Positions 1-6,102 of a DNA stretch of 12,050 nucleotides are shown here, piece after piece (position 1 is the first letter of the stretch; every line of letters starts with the position of its first letter). The position numbers were made by a program, and so were the translations under genes. The stretch is from NCBI GenBank assembly GCA_017694135.1, contig JADING010000030.1:1-12050 (forward strand), given 5' to 3'. A model generated the notes under the pieces. It searched no databases and was not told where the DNA came from. It saw only the letters and a list, made by a program, of their open reading frames with translations. This stretch comes from Candidatus Scatoplasma merdavium (lineage in GTDB: Bacteria; Bacillota_I; Bacilli_A; RFN20; CAG-288).

Positions 1-254
1 TTATTAAAGATTGTCGTTATTTAAAGCCATTCATCCTGTTTTGCACAAGTTGCTTCATTAATATTATGTCGTGGTCGGAGGCGTTTGTGAGCCCCCACTT
101 CAGCAATTTTGAGCAGTTTGAAACGGGGCGCGTGGGGAGCTTGTTTTGAGAGCCGGCAGGCATTTGCTTAGGTCGGTAGCTTTCGTCTGACAGCGGTCGT
201 TTAAAGCTTGCTGTGGCAGCGTCCAACAGCGACGGAAAAAGTTTTTAAAAAAAG
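1..254. other. GC-rich foreign-looking stretch, no convincing gene
   Basis: About 66-235 is clearly richer in G and C than everything else in the window. It contains short complementary words that could fold, such as GCTGT/ACAGC around 210-230. A frame open from the window edge (3-149, plus) ends in ...FETGRVGSLF and could be the tail of a gene cut by the window, but I do not recognise it and it has no other support. A minus-strand reading frame over 17-226 has no ribosome site. The composition suggests DNA acquired from another source, perhaps the edge of another mobile element or a structured non-coding region. This is inference from composition only. Confidence 0.3.
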
Positions 255-273
255 TTATATACAAAGTATATAA
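255..273. repeat. Perfect 8-bp inverted repeat, operator-like
   Basis: TTATATAC and GTATATAA are exact reverse complements separated by AAA. The dyad lies 71 bp upstream of the small gene at 345 and could bind a dimeric regulator or be part of an AT-rich promoter. No function is shown by sequence alone. Confidence 0.4.
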
Positions 274-303
274 AGTTTTGGCATATGAAAAATAGGTCTG
301 GGC

Positions 304-317
304 GTACTGTATAGTAC
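304..317 (+). promoter_or_regulatory. Palindrome overlapping a possible -10 of the small gene
   Basis: GTACT and AGTAC flank GTAT. The right half overlaps TATAGT (310-315), a fair -10 match located 29 bp before the ATG at 345. I see no good -35 at the usual distance, so the promoter call is weak. If real, the palindrome would be well placed as a repressor site over the -10. Confidence 0.3.
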
Positions 318-344
318 AACAACTTTTTTAAAGGAGGGAGTCAC

Positions 345-476
345 ATGCGGTTTAAATTAGTAATTTATAATTCAACAAAAGTAATTTACATGATCGTATC
401 TGAAGATGAGTTAGATTCAATTTATAATCAATATTCAAATTCTAATATCTTCATCTTAAACATCTATCAAAACTAA
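345..476 (+). CDS. Small hypothetical protein (43 aa)
   Basis: This ATG-to-TAA frame of 43 codons has a textbook ribosome site, AAGGAGGG at 331-338, six bases before the start. An AT-rich hairpin terminator begins seven bases after the stop. Those two signals make it a likely real small gene although it is too short for standard gene calls. The protein begins MRFKLVIYN and reads as two short strands (FKLVIYN, KVIYMIVSE), a helix (EDELDSIYNQY) and a final strand (NIFILNIYQ), a compact single-domain pattern without signal peptide or membrane segment. I do not recognise a family. Small proteins of this kind often sit at the edges of conjugative or integrative elements, and the foreign-looking DNA just upstream fits that, but the role is unknown. 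Confidence 0.6.
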   Translation: MRFKLVIYNSTKVIYMIVSEDELDSIYNQYSNSNIFILNIYQN

Positions 477-482
477 GAAATT

Positions 483-519
483 AAATATATATCTAAAAAA
501 TATATATTTTTTCTTTTTT
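483..519 (+). terminator. AT-rich hairpin terminator of the small gene
   Basis: AAATATATAT (483-492) and ATATATATTT (500-509) pair perfectly around a 7-nt loop and run into a T-rich tract (TTTTCTTTTTTG). It follows the stop at 476 closely. An all-A/T stem is weaker than usual for intrinsic terminators. Confidence 0.5.
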
Positions 520-587
520 GTGTAGGTGTGTTGGCAACGAAAATATGGTGAAGAGCGAAAACTATATGCAGGGGTATAAAAAGAAAA

Positions 588-605
588 GCTGTCGTCTAAG
601 ACAGC
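588..605 (-). terminator. Intrinsic terminator, probably for leftward transcripts
   Basis: GCTGTC and GACAGC flank a 6-nt loop. On the minus strand the stem is followed at once by TTTTCTTTTT, so it would stop leftward transcription from the DUF262 genes. It lies 66 bp past the stop of the displaced rlmD tail (671), where a native rlmD terminator would be expected. On the plus strand a T run follows after five bases, so it may work in both directions. Confidence 0.65.
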
Positions 606-670
606 GATTCTATTTTTTTATAAACTAATTTGTGCAAATCAAGATAAGTTGGTCTGAACAATTACATTTA

Positions 671-736
671 CTATTTTTTAATATCTTTTCGACATAGCAA
701 TACCACAGTCTCAACATGCGAAGTAATCCACGTGGA
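671..736 (-). pseudogene. Displaced 3' end of an rlmD-type gene
   Basis: The minus strand encodes TSHVETVVLLCRKDIKK and a TAG stop, with another in-frame stop just upstream (737-739). TSHVETVV is exactly the peptide in the C-terminus of the intact RlmD in this window and contains the conserved catalytic-base glutamate of the RumA/RlmD family. The tail VVLLCRK resembles the usual family ending (ETVVLLSR) better than the intact gene's own ending VVGLYLKK does. At DNA level the two copies differ only at third codon positions across 703-724, so this is a diverged homologue rather than a recent copy. Best reading: the original rlmD 3' end pushed away by an element that inserted there. A remnant of a paralogous rlmD from elsewhere is the alternative. 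The rest of 520-779 shows only hairpins and inverted repeats. Confidence 0.65.
703..724. repeat. Left copy of imperfect direct repeat (att-like)
   Basis: This 22-bp stretch matches 7924-7945 in the same orientation at 18 positions (blocks CCAC, GTCTC, ACATG, GA, GT). The two copies are 7,221 bp apart and bracket the recombinase remnant and accessory genes. The differing bases are all synonymous wobble positions of the rlmD reading frame. Confidence 0.55.
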
Positions 737-741
737 CTATA

Positions 742-805
742 ACCTAGCCAACCTAGAGGCTATCAAAGTACTATGTGTTTCACAGAGATTTTGGAGTGGC
801 TAGGT
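742..805. repeat. 9-bp inverted repeat across the end of the DUF262 operon
   Basis: ACCTAGCCA (742-750) and TGGCTAGGT (797-805) are exact reverse complements, and AAAGTAC (765-771) also pairs with GTACTTT (804-810). The two pairings share bases, so they exclude each other. A perfect palindrome, TCCACGTGGA, lies next door at 727-736. No T run follows, so this is not a standard terminator. It may belong to the recombination site region or to the 3' end of the mRNA. Confidence 0.35.
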
Positions 806-2954
806 ACTTTTCTATTCTATTTTCAGTATCAATGCCATCTTCATTTTGCTCAATAGAAATGGTTTCCACCACTTCATCATTTTCATCTTTGATGACAAAG
901 GCGTTTCCTTCGCAATAAACATATCTGTTGTCATATTTTAATCTCTGACCTGTATTTGCTTTATCAAGATGGTCAGAATCGACAACTTTCAAAAATGGCT
1001 GATATGCATATTCTGAAAGCTTGCTTTGAGTAACCATTGCATAAATTTCGTAATAGTTATTATCTTTGATCCAGTATTTACCATATCTATCTGGTCTAAA
1101 GACATCATACTTAATGAAGTAATAACGCCAATCAAATAAACTATTTGCTTCACAATTAGCGATGTAGTTTTCTTTTAGCGATTTAAGGTATTCATTATCA
1201 ATGTGGTCGTTGCTTCTAAGAAGGGCCACTAAAACATTCTTTGCTTTTTCAAAACCTTCTGCACCAGTACTCTTGTGGAAGATGAATTTCCAAGGTGTAT
1301 CATTGCTCTTTGTACCGAAAGTATATCTCCGACCCTTTTCAACTCTAGAATAGTCTCCAAAGGTCAATAAAGCACAAGACACCAAGTCTCTATCACAGTT
1401 AAAAACGTCAGTGAACCTGGAAAAAACATCACTATTCTCTAACCCAATAATAGAAACCTGACCTTGAAGCAAATCATTGTTTTCCAGCATGTTTAAGTCA
1501 GCAACTTTATCAGGATTATCCAATCTCCATTGCTGCTTCTCTTTTTCTTCGTTAAGTTGATTAACGTTGAAATTGTTTGTTATGTCGTCCTGGCTAATGA
1601 TTGTTCCTTCTACAATAATTGACTTAGTCTGTTTAAGAATAGCCGGCAATCTGTTACCACCACGGTCTTCACTATCGCGCATTTCATCTTGAGAATTTAA
1701 GACTAAATTATTAACTATCCTAATTCTTTCATTAAATTGTTCGTCTGTTATTGCATCAAAATGTAAAGCGTATTGTAAAAAACCATAAAGAAGAACCAAT
1801 TGACCTAATGGGAATGTTAAGCTTCTTTTTCCTGTTCTCGGATCTACATAGTCAGTAAAGCAGTGAGCAAGCAGATCAACGTACCCACCAACTTTAGCCT
1901 TATCATTGAGGGATTCAGTACTTAAATGCTTTTCAAACAATTCTGTTTTAACATTTATAGGCAAATCGCAGAAACAATCCACTGCTTTCATCAAGAATTT
2001 AACATTATCTAATCCATCTGGATTGTCATGTGAGAAATAAATATCTATTAACGAAAATTCATCATATGAGCGACCTTGTGGACTTTGTCCTTTCTCATAA
2101 CAAATGATGTCGCAAATAAATTTTAAATAATTAAGGAATAAGCCATCAATTAAACAGTCTTCTTTTCTATAATTCCATAGGAAGTCTGTCCATTTTATAT
2201 CTAGTTTGTTTTCAAACTCTTCAGCTGTTGCTTTATCCATCAACCTAATTTCGTGTTCAAATTCGGCTTTGAAGTGTTCAAATATCGTTAAAGGCTTACC
2301 ACGTGAGTTCATTTTGATATATAACTCATCGGTTAATCCCATATTTTTGATTGGTAAGAAATAGAATTGAATTTTCTTATCGGCAGCCAATGCTTTCCAT
2401 AGGTCTTGAACATCATTAAAAGTACTGCTAATTTCATCAATCATAACAAGCATCGATTTAATTGTTGGATCATTCTTCCAATCAAGTGGGAACCAGGCTT
2501 GATCTATAATTTGTTCTCTTAACGAAGTGTTTTCAAAATCAGGTGTGAAGGAGAATAGCATTTTGCAAAATTCGCGTGAGCTTGGTCTGGTTTCATACGA
2601 AAAGCGAGACAAAAACTCATATTCTTCTTCAGGTATGTTTTCACGTTTTGCGGAATACCAATGTAGTAAATATAACGTTGTTATTCTTTGTTGACCATCA
2701 AGAAGCGTTAATACTCCAGATTCATTGATGTCACCATAAATAAAATCTAAGCAGACCGGTTGTCCTAAAACAGCTTCTTTCAAGGATCCTAAAAATTTCT
2801 TTCTTATTCTAGAAATATCAGGGTGTTCTCTTCCTTGAGCATAGTCTCTTTGAATTAAAGGAATTGAAATCTTTGATACATTAAGTACTTTTTCGCTTTC
2901 ATCAACATCTAAATCAAAAAGCTCTTTTAATGTGCATAAATATGATTTAGCCAT
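780..2954 (-). CDS. DUF262 (GmrSD N-terminal-like) protein without an HNH domain
   Basis: This 724-aa protein has a DUF262 domain in its first ~240 residues. IPLIQRDYAQGR (31-42) matches the conserved Q-R-x-Y/F segment, LLDGQQRITTLYLL (84-97) holds the signature DGQQR nucleotide-site motif, and KMNSRGKPLTIFEHFK (214-229) is the third conserved block. DUF262 is the ParB-like NTPase module of GmrS/GmrSD and SspE. The remaining ~480 residues are not a domain I can name. They include ENNDLLQGQVSIIG (491-504), a cluster around LFDWRYYFIKYD (607-618) and no H-x-H or HNH signature. The gene overlaps its upstream neighbour by 8 bp, with AAAGGAGG nine bases before the ATG inside that gene's end, so the pair is probably translated together. 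Likely the non-nuclease partner in a modified-DNA or phage-defence system. The DUF262 call is firm and the biological role is inferred. Confidence 0.85.
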   Translation of the reverse strand: MAKSYLCTLKELFDLDVDESEKVLNVSKISIPLIQRDYAQGREHPDISRIRKKFLGSLKEAVLGQPVCLDFIYGDINESGVLTLLDGQQRITTLYLLHWYSAKRENIPEEEYEFLSRFSYETRPSSREFCKMLFSFTPDFENTSLREQIIDQAWFPLDWKNDPTIKSMLVMIDEISSTFNDVQDLWKALAADKKIQFYFLPIKNMGLTDELYIKMNSRGKPLTIFEHFKAEFEHEIRLMDKATAEEFENKLDIKWTDFLWNYRKEDCLIDGLFLNYLKFICDIICYEKGQSPQGRSYDEFSLIDIYFSHDNPDGLDNVKFLMKAVDCFCDLPINVKTELFEKHLSTESLNDKAKVGGYVDLLAHCFTDYVDPRTGKRSLTFPLGQLVLLYGFLQYALHFDAITDEQFNERIRIVNNLVLNSQDEMRDSEDRGGNRLPAILKQTKSIIVEGTIISQDDITNNFNVNQLNEEKEKQQWRLDNPDKVADLNMLENNDLLQGQVSIIGLENSDVFSRFTDVFNCDRDLVSCALLTFGDYSRVEKGRRYTFGTKSNDTPWKFIFHKSTGAEGFEKAKNVLVALLRSNDHIDNEYLKSLKENYIANCEANSLFDWRYYFIKYDVFRPDRYGKYWIKDNNYYEIYAMVTQSKLSEYAYQPFLKVVDSDHLDKANTGQRLKYDNRYVYCEGNAFVIKDENDEVVETISIEQNEDGIDTENRIEKYLATPKSL

Positions 2955-4665
2955 TGACTTCTTCCTCCTTTAACAAAACGATTGGTTCTATATAGTCGGA
3001 TAGAACTTTGTTCATATAATCTATGTAATATTCGCGGTCCGCTTGTCCCCAGAAATGTACGGAATTTTTATCAGAAGGTGTGTAATACTTCAAGAAAACC
3101 ATCCTGGTGCAGAAAGGAATAAATTGACCTCTTTTATCCATTTCCACTATTTCATTACGTTTAACATCGAACGTTGAATTGTTGAGTGCAGCGTTATCAT
3201 CCTTCTTCAACAGAGCCAGGTTGGATATTGAATGCAAATAGCCAACATTCATATCTTCTGAAAGAATCTTTTCAGCTCTTTCTCTGATATCTTGGAACTC
3301 TTCCCCTTTCAATGTGTGGTCATCCTTGATGCTGTTTTCCATCAATTCATTTAATTCAAGGTCATCTTTGTTTAACAACTTAACAGAAGGAATATGTAAT
3401 CTTACCCATTCCTTCCATTGAGCCTCTGTATTCATACCTTGAGATTGTTGGGCATGGATGTGCTCTAAGCTCCAGTTTGAACTTTTAAATTTATCAAAGG
3501 CAAACCATTCGCTTTGTTCACCATTATTTTCTGTGCTTAATACATTAAATAGCAAAAGCAACTTAGAAATAGCATTACGATCAGTAGTATTTTCATAGCT
3601 TAGTTCGCCATAATTTCTGTCTTTAATATCAACCGTCTTCTTTATCATTTCTTTCAAAGCATTAATAAATGCGGTTTTTGTCTTATTTAACGATAATTCG
3701 TATATCTCCTTGATTGATTTACCGGTAGCAATTAAATAACCGATTAAATGGTATAATTCGTGATTCTTATACCAATCCCTCAAAATAAGATAGGTATGTT
3801 GAATTTCTTCCCAAATATCAAGAAGGTCTTCAGTTTTTCTCTTTTCATCAAAGTAGAAGAATGTTGCGTATTTATCAGCATCATCAAAATGACCAGAAAT
3901 AAGGTTCAATACAAGATCAATACGTGTTTGATATTCTAATATGCGTTTGTTTGTTAAGAAGTACCAGAAAGCGTCGTCATGAAGCTCTTTCTCGATATTG
4001 TCCCATTGCAAAGCAATTTCTTGCTGTCTTTCAGTGCGAATATCCTTTTTGCTAGAAGCACATAAGAATATGGCTTTTACAAGTTCTGAGGATGTTAATG
4101 GAATCTTTCCAATATTCAATCTTTGGAACAAAGCATTACTGTCTTCATCTGGACCGACTTCATACCAAATAATATCCACTCTCTCGGTTAATAGCTTTAA
4201 GAAATCATAAGGAGCAGTTAATTTCTGTTTCATTCTTTCTTGAAACCAGTTTTCAATAGACAAATATGCCTTCTTCATGAAATAGAAATCAATGTTGCTC
4301 TCATCTGAAGATTCGGAGATGTTATTCAGGTATTCTTCCGATCTTTGTCTAACTTCATATGTTAAAGCATAATTTGCTTTAGCAAAAGGAAACATTTTTC
4401 CAACAACTTTATATATCAAGAACAAAGTTGTTAATCTTTGTTGGCCATCTATTAATTCATATGAGCCATCTGAACGTTTTTTAACAACAATCGGTTGAAG
4501 ACAATATCTGTAATCACTTTTCTCATCAATTTCCATAATGTCTTCAAGCAATCTTGTAGCTTCTTTGCCCCATCTATATCCTCTTTGATATGCAGGAACA
4601 AAAAACTGGCCGCTTATTTCGGAAACGCTTTTGGTCTCTAATATTATGTTGCTGTTTGTATTCAT
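2947..4665 (-). CDS. GmrSD-type DUF262-DUF1524 protein (predicted NTPase plus HNH nuclease)
   Basis: This 572-aa protein has the full two-domain GmrSD layout. The N-terminal DUF262 domain shows FFVPAYQRGYRW (21-32), LIDGQQRLTTLFL (71-83) and NALFQRLNIGKIPLTSSELV (177-196). The C-terminal DUF1524 HNH-like domain shows SLEHIHAQQ (399-407, with His402 and His404) and SISNLALLKKDDNAALNN (479-496), then STFDVKR (497-503). In this family DUF262 binds and hydrolyses nucleotide and DUF1524 cuts DNA, often DNA with modified bases. Nothing shows which modification this one would read. All key residues look present, so it should be active. The ATG has GGAAAGG about seven bases upstream. It follows the DUF2971 stub by 28 bp and overlaps the second DUF262 gene by 8 bp. 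The family call is sure; the defence role is a family-based inference. Confidence 0.9.
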   Translation of the reverse strand: MNTNSNIILETKSVSEISGQFFVPAYQRGYRWGKEATRLLEDIMEIDEKSDYRYCLQPIVVKKRSDGSYELIDGQQRLTTLFLIYKVVGKMFPFAKANYALTYEVRQRSEEYLNNISESSDESNIDFYFMKKAYLSIENWFQERMKQKLTAPYDFLKLLTERVDIIWYEVGPDEDSNALFQRLNIGKIPLTSSELVKAIFLCASSKKDIRTERQQEIALQWDNIEKELHDDAFWYFLTNKRILEYQTRIDLVLNLISGHFDDADKYATFFYFDEKRKTEDLLDIWEEIQHTYLILRDWYKNHELYHLIGYLIATGKSIKEIYELSLNKTKTAFINALKEMIKKTVDIKDRNYGELSYENTTDRNAISKLLLLFNVLSTENNGEQSEWFAFDKFKSSNWSLEHIHAQQSQGMNTEAQWKEWVRLHIPSVKLLNKDDLELNELMENSIKDDHTLKGEEFQDIRERAEKILSEDMNVGYLHSISNLALLKKDDNAALNNSTFDVKRNEIVEMDKRGQFIPFCTRMVFLKYYTPSDKNSVHFWGQADREYYIDYMNKVLSDYIEPIVLLKEEEVNG

Positions 4666-4693
4666 GCTTCGCCTTTCCTATAGTCTATCAAAT

Positions 4694-4969
4694 TTATTTC
4701 TTCGTTTCCTCTAAAGGAATGTTGTTTTCATTGCAATACTTGCGAATGGCTTCTTTATTTTCGACTAAAGCGTCAACTCCTAAAATGATCCTTTTGATTT
4801 TTGGCGCAGGAGTTCTGGTGTTTGCGTCTTCTAAAATTCGCCACTCGTTTTGATACTCCCACTGCTTGTATTTAATTATAAATAGCCTTAAATATTGAAA
4901 AGTGTCTGGCATTTTTTGCTGTTCCGGCACGCGATTGCATAAGGAAATAAAACTGGAAAAACTTGTCAT
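4694..4969 (-). pseudogene. C-terminal remnant of a DUF2971-like protein
   Basis: The 91-residue frame contains FIIKYKQWEYQNEWRIL (30-46), then PAPKIKRIILGVDALV (54-69). This is the W-x-x-E-x-E-W-R plus I-x-x-I-x-L-G pattern near the end of DUF2971 proteins, which normally run to about 250-300 residues. A TAA stop sits directly before the first ATG in frame and no ribosome site is visible, so the front two thirds are missing. It lies 28 bp upstream of the DUF262-DUF1524 gene on the same strand, so the complete gene was probably the first of a three-gene operon. DUF2971 has no settled function but is frequent in accessory and defence regions. Its loss has probably also removed the native operon promoter. 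A short, still functional domain is possible but less likely. Confidence 0.65.
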
Positions 4970-5024
4970 TTAATTTGGGACAAAACACAAAAATCCGGAA
5001 AGGGGTAAGTGAGCAAAATCAACT

Positions 5025-6042
5025 TTGTTTAGACCAGACGGTCAATTTTGCACAGAAGAAAGTGAGAGGTTTAGAGTCTCAACAAAAGCTATGTTTCCAA
5101 GATTTAAAAAAGATGTCACTATTGACTTCCTTAATCACAAAAGAGTTAAGAACGATGGCCTTGAAGAGCAAGTCTATATCAAAAACAACCATGAGCCTAT
5201 CGCCAACAGAGAGATTTGGGATAAAGCTCAGATTATCTACGCTAAAAATAGAGATAGATTCAGAGGAGAAAATAAAGACAGCAGAAAATACGCTTATCAA
5301 TATCCATTAAGTGGCATGCTTGTTTCTCTTCACTTATAAAAGAAGACATTGGACACAAGGCTATGCTGAGCCAAGAATCATGTTTCAATGCAATAACTAC
5401 ATTAATGGCTACTTAGTCAACAAATGTCATTCTCAAGCAATAAGCGAAGACATTCTTCTTAAAGCAACAGCAGAAGTTATTAACCTCGTGTATTTAGAAA
5501 AAGGAAAAGCATTGCATACGCTTACGAAGAATATTGAATCTCAAATAAATCTGGAAGGTACTGAAGACCAGGTTAATGAGCTTAAGAGAAAACAAGAAAC
5601 CATAGAAGATGAAATTGACGAAATTATCAAAAAGAAACAATCCGCTGATGAAGTTGAAAGAATCCTTCTTGAAAAACAATACAGAGAGCACATTGTGACT
5701 TACCATGACTTAGAGAATCAGATAAACGACCTCTTAAATAAAAACAGAGATGCTGAGCTGGCTAAACATAGATTACTTAATATGGGCAAATCTATAAAAG
5801 GCGAAAAGTTAACTCCTGAAACATTAACTAAACCAATTGTACAAACTTGTATTGAATCCATCATAGTCGTTGATAAGCACAACATTGTATTTGTTCTTCC
5901 TAATAACGAAAAAGCTAACTATGAACTAATCAAAGAAAGAAGAGCAAAGCTAGTTGAACACACTCCTATTCTTGAAGGCAATATCACTTATCCAAGAAGA
6001 TTTAGACCAGAACATTTCCACTATAAAGTTGTATTAATTTAG
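5025..6042 (+). pseudogene. Large serine recombinase, 5'-truncated and frameshifted
   Basis: From about 5106 the sequence reads as the C-terminal half of a large serine recombinase. DVTIDFLNHKRVKNDG, YIKNNHEPIANREIWDKAQ and YPLSGMLV belong to the Recombinase domain and lead into a zinc ribbon. A +1 frame change at about 5320-5335 moves the frame ending at 5339 into the one ending at 6042. The first Cys pair expected after GMLV is absent, whereas the second (FQCNNYINGYLVNKC) remains. A long charged coiled coil follows (about 5500-5780), typical of these enzymes, and then the C-terminal tail. The catalytic serine domain, about 290 residues, is missing. RVST just upstream resembles the resolvase N-terminus but may be chance. 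It could not recombine DNA. It ends at a terminator shared with the convergent gene and probably belonged to the element carrying the neighbouring genes. Confidence 0.8.
5032..5043. promoter_or_regulatory. Possible TetR-type operator half-sites
   Basis: GACC-N4-GGTC inside TTTAGACCAGACGGTCAATT resembles the palindromes bound by TetR-family repressors. It lies at the suspected deletion junction between two truncated divergent genes, with no intact regulator nearby. It may be a leftover from a lost regulator promoter, or chance. Confidence 0.2.
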
Positions 6043-6049
6043 GCATAAG

Positions 6050-6095
6050 AAAAGACCAGTTTTACCGCAAAATACTGCAGAATTGCTGGTCTTTT
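6050..6095. terminator. Bidirectional terminator between convergent genes
   Basis: AAAAGACCAG (6050-6059) and CTGGTCTTTT (6086-6095) form a perfect 10-bp stem with a T run in either direction and a 26-nt loop. It lies between the recombinase stop (6042, plus) and the stop of the 528-aa gene (6103, minus), where a shared terminator is expected. Confidence 0.75.
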
Positions 6096-6102
6096 TGCTT
6101 TA

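Noticed and set aside
17..226. Minus-strand frame of 69 codons
   Set aside because: No ribosome site, no recognisable domain, and it covers the GC-rich patch where stop codons are scarce by composition.
545..628. Short plus-strand frame (27 codons) across the hairpin at 588-605
   Set aside because: No ribosome site before the ATG, and it runs through a clear terminator hairpin.
4590..4853. Plus-strand frame rich in hydrophobic residues (membrane-protein look)
   Set aside because: Antisense to the DUF262-DUF1524 start and the DUF2971 stub, which have clear family motifs; hydrophobic antisense frames are a common by-product of charged coding sequence.
4963..5310. Plus-strand frame of 115 codons
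   Set aside because: Out of frame with the recognisable recombinase residues in the same stretch; no family features.
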